From NCBI GenBank assembly GCA_029212405.1, contig JARGNR010000039.1:1-47856 (forward strand): a stretch of DNA of 47,856 bases. The letters run 5' to 3'. A model generated the notes under the pieces. That model ran no database searches and was not told the origin of the DNA. It saw only the letters and a list, made by a program, of their open reading frames with translations. The translations under genes were made by a program, and so were the position numbers. The DNA comes from Saprospiraceae bacterium (GTDB taxonomy: Bacteria; Bacteroidota; Bacteroidia; Chitinophagales; Saprospiraceae). Below, one piece after another: positions 26,368 to 34,713 of the stretch; within the stretch, counting starts at the first letter, position 1, and each line of letters starts with the position of its first letter.

Positions 26368-27621
26368 ATGAAAAAAGGATGTTTAATAGTAGCTCTTGCA
26401 GTCTTAGGTATATTTACAATATGGATTGCGTACTACTTTATTGTTCAAAACAAAAAAGATCCTGTCGTTTACGAATACGTCAAACCAGAAATAAACGATA
26501 TAATCAAAAAGGCAGTTGCTAGTGGTAGTATAAAACCCAGAAAAGAGGTAAATATCAAGCCTCAGGTTTCAGGAGTCATCGATAGATTGTATGTCGAAGC
26601 AGGGGAAATGGTCAAAAAAGGTCAAAAGATTGCATTGATAAAATTAATTCCAAGCGAAGTAAATATCAATAGTGCAAAATCAAATCTAGAGTTGGCAAGA
26701 ATCAGATACAATGATGCCATCAGAGAACTAGAAAGGCAGAAAACCATCAATAGTCAAAAATTGGATGTACAACAAGCAGAAGCAAATTACAGAGTTGCTC
26801 AAAAAGAATTGACCCGTCAAAAAAGTTTGCACGAACAAGGTGTTATCTCTGATCAAGATTTACTTCAATTTGAATTGGATGCAGAATTAAAGAAGAATAC
26901 GTTTGACAATATTAAAATATCATCCACAAACAATTTGGCTAGTTCTGAGATTGAAGTGGAGATTAGAAAACAAGAATTGGATGCTGCTCGGAACAACTTA
27001 CAATTACTACGTGAAGGAAAAACATCGAATTCAAAACAGATTTCAAATGTAGTCAATAGTACCATGGATGGTATGGTGCTCGATGTTCCTGTCGAAGAGG
27101 GAAGCTCTGTAATTGAAAGAAATAACTTTAATGAAGGAACAAACATCGCTGTAATTGCGGATATGGGATCATTAATCTTTGAAGGAACAATTGATGAGTC
27201 GGACGTAGGAAAGCTTAAGGTAGGTATGCCATTGGTGCTCAAGGTGGGCGCTATTTCAAATGAAGAATTTAATGGTATTTTGGAATTTATTGCACCAAAA
27301 GGTGTTGAGGAAGAAGGAACGGTCAACTTCAAAATAAAGGCTGATATTCAGAATGAAAACTCCAATACATTTTTACGGGCGGGATATAGTGCAAATGCGG
27401 ATATTATTCTCCAAAGAAAAGATGCAGTCGTATCAATCAATGAACGAGACATTATATTCAAGGAGGATAAAGCATTTGTAGAAGTTGTTTCAGGAGAGCA
27501 GGAATTCGAAGAAAAAGAAATTCAAACTGGAATATCAGATGGTGTACTTATCGAAGTCACTTCAGGAATAGATACAACCACGCAAATTAAAATGAGAAGT
27601 GAACGTGTAAATGAAAAATAA
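26368..27621 (+). CDS. HlyD/MacA-type periplasmic adaptor subunit
   Basis: A 417-residue membrane-fusion protein: N-terminal membrane anchor (about 4-24), first half of a lipoyl-like domain (VNIKPQVSGVIDRLYVEAGEMVKKGQ near 60-85), a long alpha-helical hairpin (about 95-220; rich in Lys, Glu and Gln with heptads), second lipoyl half (STMDGMVLDVPVEEGSSV) and beta-barrel domains to the end. Such adaptors join an ABC permease to an outer-membrane channel. It follows the second permease by 47 bp. No TolC-like channel gene is in the window, so the complex must borrow one encoded elsewhere. Confidence 0.94.
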   Translation: MKKGCLIVALAVLGIFTIWIAYYFIVQNKKDPVVYEYVKPEINDIIKKAVASGSIKPRKEVNIKPQVSGVIDRLYVEAGEMVKKGQKIALIKLIPSEVNINSAKSNLELARIRYNDAIRELERQKTINSQKLDVQQAEANYRVAQKELTRQKSLHEQGVISDQDLLQFELDAELKKNTFDNIKISSTNNLASSEIEVEIRKQELDAARNNLQLLREGKTSNSKQISNVVNSTMDGMVLDVPVEEGSSVIERNNFNEGTNIAVIADMGSLIFEGTIDESDVGKLKVGMPLVLKVGAISNEEFNGILEFIAPKGVEEEGTVNFKIKADIQNENSNTFLRAGYSANADIILQRKDAVVSINERDIIFKEDKAFVEVVSGEQEFEEKEIQTGISDGVLIEVTSGIDTTTQIKMRSERVNEK

Positions 27622-27652
27622 TTGGGACATCAAATAAGAAAAAATAAACTAA

Positions 27653-28195
27653 TTGGGTAATTGGTATTCTGAAATTAATGAAGATTGGACACTATTTATT
27701 AGTCGGGATGGTGTTCTGACGCAATCTCTGAAAAAAGGTTTCATTTCATCAGTCGATGAGTTAATATTTAAACCTAACGTCTTGGAAAATATTGGACCGT
27801 TAACTACTTTATTCAAAAATATTATACTGGTCACCAACCAGGAAGCTATTGGTCAAGGATTTCTAACTCATCAACAATTGGCTCATGTTCATACCGCGCT
27901 ACTTGAACAATTAAACTTCTTTGGAGGCAGGATAGATGAAATTTATTACTGTCCAGATGAGCTTCATTTTGACTCTGTCAATCGTATGCCAAATCCTGGA
28001 TTAGCTTGGCAAGCAAAAAAAGACTTTCCTTCAATAAATTTTAGAAAATCGGTTATGATAGGCAGTTCAGATGCAGAAATTCAATTTGGGAAAAACTTAA
28101 AAATGTGTACAGTTAAAATCGGCTCAAAGGCTCATTCTGCTGCTGATTCCACTCACCCATCAATTAAAGATTTTTTATTATATTTGAATAATTAA
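27653..28195 (+). CDS. HAD-family (HisB-N/GmhB-like) protein lacking catalytic aspartates, probable pseudoenzyme
   Basis: The 180-residue sequence has the fold landmarks of HAD-IIIA phosphatases: an RDG motif after the first strand, a VTNQ motif with Thr61, a CP motif where the zinc loop usually begins, and an MIG strand near 135. The catalytic set is broken. The nucleophile Asp of the DxD motif is Ser17 (ISRDG), the Lys of RKPxPG is Met112 (RMPNPG), the Asp after MIG is Ser138, and only one cysteine of the zinc loop remains. The frame is intact, so this looks like a pseudoenzyme rather than a decayed gene. The codon before the TTG at 27653 is a stop (27650-27652) and no early ATG exists, so TTG is the likely start. 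Confidence 0.82.
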   Translation: MGNWYSEINEDWTLFISRDGVLTQSLKKGFISSVDELIFKPNVLENIGPLTTLFKNIILVTNQEAIGQGFLTHQQLAHVHTALLEQLNFFGGRIDEIYYCPDELHFDSVNRMPNPGLAWQAKKDFPSINFRKSVMIGSSDAEIQFGKNLKMCTVKIGSKAHSAADSTHPSIKDFLLYLNN

Positions 28196-28197
28196 TC

Positions 28198-28767
28198 ATG
28201 TATAAATCAATGAAATATAGCTTAATAGCATTTTTATTTGCCACTCTTTTTATTCCACAAGGAAACTCACAAGACAACGCTCAAGGTCATTTTTTGGTAG
28301 AATTTGCGAAATTCACTCCGCCAATACAAGATTTGATCCGGACTTTTGAAGGACAACCAGCAGAACTCTTTTTAGCAAATGATGTCAAAGGAGTAGAACA
28401 TTATTTACCAAATTATAAAGGAAAAAAAGTCCTTCTTTGGTTCTGGTCGGTGGATAATGCTAAAGCGAAAGAGCAAATAAATGCACTATTGCTCCTGCAA
28501 GAAAGAAATAAAGATTTTCAACTTATTTCTTTCGCTACCGAAACGAAGACAACTGTACAACAATACTTGCGAGAGTTCCCGATGGAAATGGTCGTCATCC
28601 CAAATGGTGAAGTATTTGGACAAATGGCGTATGGAGCAGACTTAGGAAGTCCTCGAATCTTTATTATTGATGAATTTGGTGTAATTAAGGCGGTTATACC
28701 AGAAGAAGCGTTTGATGATAATTCAAAATTATTAATATCACTGGAATCCATACTTCATGGATTATAA
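28198..28767 (+). CDS. Secreted thioredoxin-fold (TlpA/AhpC-TSA-like) protein without redox cysteines
   Basis: A 189-residue protein with a signal peptide (ending QGNSQ; start at Met1 or Met5) and a thioredoxin-like domain: strand KKVLLWFWSVDN at 76-87, in which W83-S84-V85-D86-N87 stands where TlpA proteins have WCxxC, and a retained cis-proline segment GSPRIFIIDEFGVIKAV around Pro152. There is no cysteine anywhere in the protein, so it cannot be a thiol oxidoreductase; a binding or scaffold role is possible. It begins 2 bp after the HAD-like gene's stop, and both genes have lost their active sites. Confidence 0.8.
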   Translation: MYKSMKYSLIAFLFATLFIPQGNSQDNAQGHFLVEFAKFTPPIQDLIRTFEGQPAELFLANDVKGVEHYLPNYKGKKVLLWFWSVDNAKAKEQINALLLLQERNKDFQLISFATETKTTVQQYLREFPMEMVVIPNGEVFGQMAYGADLGSPRIFIIDEFGVIKAVIPEEAFDDNSKLLISLESILHGL

Positions 28768-28820
28768 AGCAATAGATGACGAATAGACACCCCCACAATC
28801 AACAATAATTGAACTAATAC

Positions 28821-29219
28821 ATGGACAACAATTTCACAAAACAACACTACAGCTCAGGAGCAGAATGGGAAGAAATCGCAGGATATTCGAGAGCCATTCG
28901 AGTCGGAAATACGATAGAAGTGGCTGGTACAACCGCAATGAAAGATGGATCCCTTATTGGATCGAATGACATCTATATTCAAACAAAAACCATTTTAGAC
29001 ATTATTAAAGAAGCGATTGAAGGATTAGGTGGCAATATCAATGATGTAATTCGTACCCGAATGTTTGTTACAGATATCAGTCAATGGGAATCTGTCGCCA
29101 AGGCCCATGGAGAAGTTTTTGGGAAGATCAAACCAGCAAGTACAATGGTTGAAGTTTCGGGTCTGATTCATCCCGAAATGCTGATAGAAATTGAAGCGTC
29201 TGCATTGATATCAGAATAG
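28821..29219 (+). CDS. RidA/YjgF family enamine/imine deaminase
   Basis: A 132-residue single-domain protein of the RidA family, with the substrate-binding arginine segment IRTRMFVTDIS near 91-101 and the terminal PEMLIEIEASA strand. RidA proteins hydrolyse reactive enamine/imine intermediates from amino-acid metabolism (2-aminoacrylate and relatives). The opening HYSSGAEWEEIAGYSRAIRVGNT is typical of the subgroup with a longer N-terminus rather than E. coli RidA itself, so exact substrate is open. It is convergent with the anti-sigma/TonB-like gene (7 bp between stops). Confidence 0.9.
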   Translation: MDNNFTKQHYSSGAEWEEIAGYSRAIRVGNTIEVAGTTAMKDGSLIGSNDIYIQTKTILDIIKEAIEGLGGNINDVIRTRMFVTDISQWESVAKAHGEVFGKIKPASTMVEVSGLIHPEMLIEIEASALISE

Positions 29220-29226
29220 TTGCAGC

Positions 29227-30279
29227 TTAAAAAATAAACGTATACCTAGCTCTTCCAGACAATCCAGGTGGAACAGTTTTCCATTCTCCAGAAGTAGTCA
29301 AAATAGAAATGGCAAAAGATCCACATTCTGAACAGCCATTAAATATGTGTTTAAAGTCAGTCAACATACCATTTTTATCTATAGAAAATTCAATGGTTAC
29401 TTCATGAGGAATTTCACGCCTATACCCTCGTTTATCTATCTTCTCATTGGCATATTCGTCAAAGATTTTTTTACCGATTACAGGGATTGCTTCGTAATAG
29501 ATTTTAGGTAATTCTTTTTTCCGTTTACTTTGGCTCACCTCTTGTAATGAATTTGCAGAATCAGTCTTTTCCATTTTCAGCGGCGGTTCGACAACTTTTC
29601 CATCTTTAGAATCATTACTACTCGTTTGGTTTGCATTATTTTCGGTTTCATCTAAGCGAACAATCGCATCATTGTTTTCTCTAATAGCTTGCGGTGTAGT
29701 GTTGAGCACTTCGATCTCCTCCTCCACATCTGGAACTTTATCTTCCAACAAATCTTCCGAAGAAGCAATTTCAGATGTAGTATTGTCCATTTTTTGTTCC
29801 GGAGTATTTACTTTTTCAGGAGAGGTTGAAGCGGGTTGCGATTGATCTTCTAAGGTAGATTTTTTCTTAGCGTTTATTTTGTTATCCGTTGGGATAGCTT
29901 CAGGTTCCTCTTCTGTTTTTTGAGGAGATGTATTTTTTGGTTCAGGGATTGTTTGCTCCTTTTCCACATCGTCAATCACCATTGCAATTGGTGAATCTTG
30001 TTCTTGTGTAATCTGAGATGAGTTATTCATATTGAATACAAAAGCAATCAATAATACAATAGATGCTGCAATTGCGATTCGTGGTAAAGTGAGTAATTTT
30101 GTGGTTTTCTTTTGCTCGACCTCTTCTGATTGATATAGAGAATATCCTTCTAAGGCATCAAACAAAAAAGGATCATCAAGAGCCTGCTTTTCGAGTAAAA
30201 AGCGGTCTTGATCAGATATGGAACCCTGCTTATACTGCTCAATCAACTCATTCCAATATGTCTGGGAATACTCAGTCAT
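29227..30279 (-). CDS. Membrane protein joining a putative anti-sigma head to a TonB-like C-terminal domain
   Basis: A 350-residue protein in four parts: a cytoplasmic head of about 62 residues (YWNELIEQYKQGSISDQDR, of the kind in anti-sigma factors), one transmembrane helix (about 65-83), a long low-complexity linker rich in Glu, Pro, Ser, Thr and Asn (about 90-250), and a C-terminal domain with TonB_C-like features (about 258-350; GKKIFDEYANEKI, EVTIEFSIDKNGMLTDFKHI, WKTVPPGLSGRARYTFIF). A Cys-Ser-Glu-Cys pair near 315-318 is unusual for TonB. Its start overlaps the sigma-factor stop by 4 bp. The head would hold the sigma factor; the tail might sense or energise an outer-membrane partner. 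Both functions are inferred. Confidence 0.82.
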   Translation of the reverse strand: MTEYSQTYWNELIEQYKQGSISDQDRFLLEKQALDDPFLFDALEGYSLYQSEEVEQKKTTKLLTLPRIAIAASIVLLIAFVFNMNNSSQITQEQDSPIAMVIDDVEKEQTIPEPKNTSPQKTEEEPEAIPTDNKINAKKKSTLEDQSQPASTSPEKVNTPEQKMDNTTSEIASSEDLLEDKVPDVEEEIEVLNTTPQAIRENNDAIVRLDETENNANQTSSNDSKDGKVVEPPLKMEKTDSANSLQEVSQSKRKKELPKIYYEAIPVIGKKIFDEYANEKIDKRGYRREIPHEVTIEFSIDKNGMLTDFKHIFNGCSECGSFAISILTTSGEWKTVPPGLSGRARYTFIF

Positions 30280-30839
30280 TGTTCACCATTTTTACTTTCA
30301 AGACAATTTTTCAAATTTCTTCTTCCGTTTTGCATTAATGATCTGACCATATTCCAGGACAAATTCATTTGGAGTGCAATATCCTTGTAAGATTCTTTTT
30401 TAAAATAAAATAAATCAATTGTCATCTTCTGTTTCTCCGTTAGCGAAGCAATACAAAGTTTCAATTTTTTAACCATTTGTTCATCTTCTACTTCATCAGG
30501 ATGAAAAATGGACTCAGAATACATAAGTTCTGCATTATTTATTTTATCTCTTTTCCTACTCTTTTTTCTTAATACTTCAATGCAATAATTTCTAGTTACA
30601 GTATAAAGCCAAGATTTAAAGCTTTCCACCTCATGAATCTTCAACTTTTTATCCAACAAGACAAATATCTCGCTCACTGCATCATCAGCATCTGTCTTAT
30701 TTTTGAAGTATTTTAGACAAGACCCATATACCAAGTGTTTATATCGAGCATACAGCTCTGACAATCCCGATTGACCGAGCTTATGCTTTGCGATCAGTTC
30801 TTTATCAGAATACTCTTTTAATTGTATTATTCTTGTCAT
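30276..30839 (-). CDS. ECF-type RNA polymerase sigma factor
   Basis: A 187-residue sigma factor with region 2 (about 25-95; LYARYKHLVYGSCLKYF, DADDAVSEIFVLLDKKL, SFKSWLYTVTRNYCIEVLRK) and region 4 (about 120-180; LTEKQKMTIDLFYFKKES, YKDIALQMNLSWNMVRSLM). Region 3 is absent, as in all ECF factors. It is translationally coupled (ATGA) to the membrane protein that follows, which by position and N-terminal head should be its anti-sigma factor. Same-strand genes lie upstream at 44 bp (acylphosphatase), so it could be transcribed from there or from its own promoter; I see no clear promoter motif. Confidence 0.94.
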   Translation of the reverse strand: MTRIIQLKEYSDKELIAKHKLGQSGLSELYARYKHLVYGSCLKYFKNKTDADDAVSEIFVLLDKKLKIHEVESFKSWLYTVTRNYCIEVLRKKSRKRDKINNAELMYSESIFHPDEVEDEQMVKKLKLCIASLTEKQKMTIDLFYFKKESYKDIALQMNLSWNMVRSLMQNGRRNLKNCLESKNGEQ

Positions 30840-30883
30840 TTGTTTTTACAAGATATATGGTCATCACAAAACTAAAGAAATAT

Positions 30884-31171
30884 TCAACGCAATATATTGA
30901 AATCTTTATATTCTTGGCGCTCTCCCTCATTGACTTCTTGAAACATAACCTGCTTTACATCCGAAGCAGGAGACCCTAATTTGCACCAATCTACAAATGC
31001 TGAAACTTGATTTTGATCGCCTCTTATAAATGTCACCACATTACCATCCATCTGATTTTCAGTCGTACCACATAGCCCCAACTCTTTTGCTTTTAATTGA
31101 CTATAGTACCGAAATGCAACTCCCTGGACTTTACCAACAATTGTAATTTTATAACACACCGTTGTATTCAT
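30884..31171 (-). CDS. acyP: Acylphosphatase
   Basis: A 95-residue acylphosphatase of normal size. The phosphate-binding loop GKVQGVAFR with catalytic Arg21 and the catalytic Asn39 (TENQMDGNV) are present. The tryptophan-valine pair common before that Asn is replaced by Thr-Thr. The enzyme hydrolyses carboxyl-phosphate bonds such as acetyl phosphate or carbamoyl phosphate. It follows the polyferredoxin gene by 16 bp and probably shares its transcript, though no functional link is obvious. Confidence 0.93.
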   Translation of the reverse strand: MNTTVCYKITIVGKVQGVAFRYYSQLKAKELGLCGTTENQMDGNVVTFIRGDQNQVSAFVDWCKLGSPASDVKQVMFQEVNEGERQEYKDFNILR

Positions 31172-31187
31172 ATCCTCCAGTTAATTA

Positions 31188-32966
31188 TTAGCCTAACATT
31201 TTCACCTCACCCTCAGAAATATGTATCGTTCTCAATTCCTCGGTTCTACTCCCTCCATCATCACTGCCATTTTCCAACCTCAACACTCCTCTTGGACAAA
31301 CCGCAGCACAAACTCCACAGCCTACACAACTAGATCTAACAATATTTTGACCTTTTTGTGCATATGACCTCACATCAATACCCATTTCACAATACGTAGA
31401 ACAATTTCCACAAGAAATACACTGTCCACCATTTGTTGTAATTCTGAATTTTGATTTAAATCGTTGGACCAACCCTAGATAAGCTGCTAGTGGACATCCA
31501 AACCTACACCAAGTTCGATTTCCCATTAATGGATAAAACCCTGTACCTACAACACCAGCAAAAGCAGACCCAATCAAAAATCCATACCAAGCTTTAACAT
31601 TCTCTACATTAAAAATTAATATCTGAGAACGCTCAAAGACAAAAGCATAGATGACCATTAAGGTCATAACAATTGCAAATACTAGGACCCCATGTATAAT
31701 ATATCGTTCATACTTCCAAGCTCTTAAACTCTTATCTGATAATTGCCGAAAAGGGTCTCCCATTGTTTCTGCTAATCCACCACATCCACATACCCAACTG
31801 CAATACCATCTTTTACCATATAAATAAGTAAAGAGCGGCACTCCAATTACAAATAAAAGTATGCCCCAGAAAAACATGAATGGACCTAGACCACCACCAT
31901 ACAATAAATCTTGAATATTAAAGGAGAAGAAGAAGTCATAGTCCAATGGCCACATATTTTTGAAATCAAACCATGGCTGATTCAATCGAACCAAAATTTC
32001 TGGAATTAAAAATGCAAAGGCCGTTTGAAAAAACATCACTGAAAAAGTTCTTACCTTTTGATAGGTATTATGCTGATATTTTGTCAACATCCGTATTCCC
32101 ATGACTATTACGATGACCGTATACATTAACCCATACAAAAACCAATTACTCGCATCTCCCCCACTCAATTTCTTACTTACAGGATCTACCATATCTATCC
32201 AGTTATTGATATATGCTGGAAACCAATACAACAAAATATAGAAGGCGATTAAATAAATACCCGCTAAAACACCCAACCATCCAGTATGAATAGGAGATGC
32301 ACTCCGCTGTGGAGTATTTTGTTTTGAGTTTTCTCTATAGAAAACCAGATAATATATAAAACCTCCAACGACCAAAGTCACTAAGGGCCAAAACAAGTTT
32401 TGATATTTTAAAAACCCAAAAACGAGCATTCCAAGTATGGTGGCACCTAGAAATAAGGAACGAATATTCAGCTTTAAACCTCTTGTCAGACTATCGTGAT
32501 AAATTCCATTGTTTTTAATTCCAGGATGTTCGTAAAACTTAGGAATAATGAATAGCAATCCTCCTAAAATAGCAAGTCCAAAGGTCAGTAGTAACCATAA
32601 AATCGGGTTTTCCTGAACTGGTCCGTTTGCTGATTTTTTTACGGCAGCACTGGTATATCCTCCGATTTCCCAATCGCCAATTTTTATATCCCATTCTCCA
32701 ACTCCATCAGGAATAGGTACATTTAATTGATTTTGCTGAGCTTTCTTTAATACCTTGCCAAACACTGAGATAAATTCTATGTTCCCTATGTCTTTATTTA
32801 AAATGCCTTCTGCATTAGCCGCCTCTGCTATTGCAGCTTTATGAGCAGGTGTTTTACCGGGAATATTTTCTTCGGTAAGACGTTGGTTCCCTATCCCCAA
32901 CATTATCGTAAATAGTAGTATGGCTACAACAAAGAGTAATAAGCCAATATTTTGTATAATTTTCAT
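31188..32966 (-). CDS. Membrane-bound polyferredoxin (NapH/CcoG-like 4Fe-4S protein)
   Basis: A 592-residue integral membrane protein. An N-terminal helix (about 8-28) is followed by a periplasmic segment of about 90 residues, then about ten hydrophobic helices. Two Cys-rich inner sites typical of NapH/NosR/CcoG proteins (WYCSWVCGCGG near 390 and CRFGCPLAA near 487) precede two 4Fe-4S clusters at the C-terminus (CISCGNCSTYC and CVGCGVCAAVCPRG, about 510-560). Such proteins carry electrons between quinones or flavoproteins and periplasmic partners. The gene starts 27 bp after the FAD-dependent oxidoreductase gene, so the pair probably forms one electron-transfer unit. Acceptor unknown. Confidence 0.9.
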   Translation of the reverse strand: MKIIQNIGLLLFVVAILLFTIMLGIGNQRLTEENIPGKTPAHKAAIAEAANAEGILNKDIGNIEFISVFGKVLKKAQQNQLNVPIPDGVGEWDIKIGDWEIGGYTSAAVKKSANGPVQENPILWLLLTFGLAILGGLLFIIPKFYEHPGIKNNGIYHDSLTRGLKLNIRSLFLGATILGMLVFGFLKYQNLFWPLVTLVVGGFIYYLVFYRENSKQNTPQRSASPIHTGWLGVLAGIYLIAFYILLYWFPAYINNWIDMVDPVSKKLSGGDASNWFLYGLMYTVIVIVMGIRMLTKYQHNTYQKVRTFSVMFFQTAFAFLIPEILVRLNQPWFDFKNMWPLDYDFFFSFNIQDLLYGGGLGPFMFFWGILLFVIGVPLFTYLYGKRWYCSWVCGCGGLAETMGDPFRQLSDKSLRAWKYERYIIHGVLVFAIVMTLMVIYAFVFERSQILIFNVENVKAWYGFLIGSAFAGVVGTGFYPLMGNRTWCRFGCPLAAYLGLVQRFKSKFRITTNGGQCISCGNCSTYCEMGIDVRSYAQKGQNIVRSSCVGCGVCAAVCPRGVLRLENGSDDGGSRTEELRTIHISEGEVKMLG

Positions 32967-32993
32967 AGTAGTCTATTTGAATTGGCCTTTGAA

Positions 32994-34337
32994 TTATCCT
33001 TTTAAGAAAGCGAGTGCTTTTGCTAAGCCTCTTTTTTGTTTCAATTGCAATTTTTTGCCTGTTGTGTGGTTGTACGCATCGACGATTTCTTTTTCGTATT
33101 GCTTAAAAAATTCTGGATCAAAGTTGGCCAATCCCAAATTCTGCAACACTTCTTCAATATGGGTTTTGTCTTTGATCCATTTTTCACATACCTCATGTCG
33201 GTATCGGATTCCAAATAAATTAAATCCCTTCACCTCACCTGAAGCTGTGTGATAATTGATCCGTACACTTTTTTCATTATCTGAATGCTTCCAAAACAGA
33301 CTGGTTGTTGCTTCATCATGTTGTGCTGGCATATCTCCGTACACTTGATATTCTATATCAATAAATTTAGCACTATTGAACCAAATACCAGGATCATATT
33401 CAACAGGTCTGCCACAAATGCCATAAGCAACCGTTTCTCCCATCATTCTTCCCGTGTACCAAATGGCTTCAATATTCCTTCTACCCGGTTTTGGATTTTT
33501 CAATTGTGCACAATCTCCAATAGCATATACGCTTGGAATATTGGTTTGTAAATGGTCATCCACTACTATTCCTCTTTCAATAGACAGATTTGTTTCTTTC
33601 AACCATCCAACATTTGGACTTACTCCAGCGGTCAAACCTACATAGCCACATTCAATTTCTTCTCCAGTTTCTTTTACAGTGACTGCGCAAGCACGGCCCG
33701 TTCCATCATTCTTAATCTCACCCAGATTAACTCCAAGTCTCAAGTCAATATCACTTTTTAATATGTGTTGGCTAATCATTGCAGATTCTTCTGGAGGCAA
33801 AACATTGTTCCAATAATCAGATTCTCGCACAAGCATGGTCACAGGAATATGTCTCGAATGAAACATTTCTGCCATTTCAATACCGATTAATCCACCACCA
33901 CATACGACAGCCCGTTTTAATCCTTTAGAGTATTTCTCCATATTTTCAAGATCCTGGAGATGGTACAATCCTCCTACCCCTTCCAAATCTTGACCAGGCC
34001 ATCCAAACTTATTCGATTTGGACCCTAAAGCAAGAATTAGGTTGTCGTATTGTATGGTAGAATTTGATTGAAGGGATAGCATCTTATTTTCAAAATCAAC
34101 AGCGGTGACATGATCTTGAACCAGATCAATTCTATTTTTAGACCAAAACCAATCTTCATAAGGTTTGGTATCTTCATATCTCATATGCCCCATGTAAATA
34201 TACATCAGCGCTGTCCGACTAAAAAAATGTTGGGATTCGGATGAAATAATCGTAATTTTTTGATCACTCAATTTACGTATCCATCTTGCTGCAGATGTAC
34301 CCGCAATTCCATTTCCAATAATAATAGTGTGAGACAT
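32994..34337 (-). CDS. FAD/NAD(P)-dependent oxidoreductase (rubredoxin/nitrite-reductase-like)
   Basis: A 447-residue two-dinucleotide-fold flavoprotein. The FAD motif is at 4-17 (IIGNGIAGTSAARW), the NAD(P) motif near 147-160 (VVCGGGLIGIEMAE), and the FAD-phosphate segment SVYAIGDCAQ near 268. The C-terminal domain carries about 110 extra residues ending in a Lys-rich tail (TGKKLQLKQKRGLAKAL). It belongs to the NirB/rubredoxin-reductase-like pyridine nucleotide-disulfide oxidoreductase superfamily but lacks redox cysteines of the disulfide class. With the polyferredoxin directly downstream it could pass electrons from NAD(P)H into the membrane, or the reverse. Confidence 0.92.
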   Translation of the reverse strand: MSHTIIIGNGIAGTSAARWIRKLSDQKITIISSESQHFFSRTALMYIYMGHMRYEDTKPYEDWFWSKNRIDLVQDHVTAVDFENKMLSLQSNSTIQYDNLILALGSKSNKFGWPGQDLEGVGGLYHLQDLENMEKYSKGLKRAVVCGGGLIGIEMAEMFHSRHIPVTMLVRESDYWNNVLPPEESAMISQHILKSDIDLRLGVNLGEIKNDGTGRACAVTVKETGEEIECGYVGLTAGVSPNVGWLKETNLSIERGIVVDDHLQTNIPSVYAIGDCAQLKNPKPGRRNIEAIWYTGRMMGETVAYGICGRPVEYDPGIWFNSAKFIDIEYQVYGDMPAQHDEATTSLFWKHSDNEKSVRINYHTASGEVKGFNLFGIRYRHEVCEKWIKDKTHIEEVLQNLGLANFDPEFFKQYEKEIVDAYNHTTGKKLQLKQKRGLAKALAFLKG

Positions 34338-34377
34338 TAAATCTGTATTTAAATTCTTTTTAAAATATCAATTTATG

Positions 34378-34385
34378 CAAATATG
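34378..34385 (-). promoter_or_regulatory. Candidate -7 element of the oxidoreductase-polyferredoxin operon
   Basis: The minus strand reads CATATTTG followed by CA (7 of 8 to TAnnTTTG). Transcription would begin near 34374, giving a leader of about 37 nt. A TTG 24 nt upstream is at the far limit of spacing. Confidence 0.35.
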
Positions 34386-34454
34386 ACAGTAATAGTACAA
34401 TTATTATTTCAATCAAAATTTAAGTATAAAGTAAATTTAATATTTAAGCATCAA

Positions 34455-34472
34455 AAAACAAATATTTGTTTT
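34455..34472. promoter_or_regulatory. 18-bp perfect palindrome, possible operator
   Basis: AAAACAAATATTTGTTTT is a perfect dyad with no spacer, placed about 80 bp upstream of the predicted transcript start of the oxidoreductase operon and 242 bp before the T9SS gene. In AT-rich DNA such palindromes can arise by chance. Confidence 0.3.
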
Positions 34473-34713
34473 CAGATAAGAAGTACAAATTTTCTTTGGA
34501 AAAGCCATTAAACTATCTACGCTCAACATATAAGATTTGCCTGATATTTTTTACAGCGCTAGCCCAAAATATATTTCGCCAATTCTTTAAATACCTAATT
34601 TTTAGGATATTCGTCAGCGTGAAGACTAATTACTACACAGTGGTGCTACGAGTGAGCCAAATTTTTATATTTTCGCAGAATCGAATTACTTAATTATTAA
34701 AAAATTCTAACTA

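Larger units (their letters stand above)
34338..34713. other. Intergenic region of 376 bp between divergent genes
   Basis: No gene of convincing length is present; frames here are short and biased by A/T. It holds the candidate -7 element at 34378-34385 for the minus-strand operon and an 18-bp perfect palindrome at 34455-34472. No clear TAnnTTTG motif precedes the plus-strand T9SS gene at 34714. Confidence 0.6.

Noticed and set aside
26865-27332. 155-codon minus-strand reading frame opposite the HlyD-type adaptor
   Set aside because: It mirrors the coiled-coil and lipoyl coding sequence on the other strand, with a Ser/Leu/Ile-rich composition typical of antisense frames.
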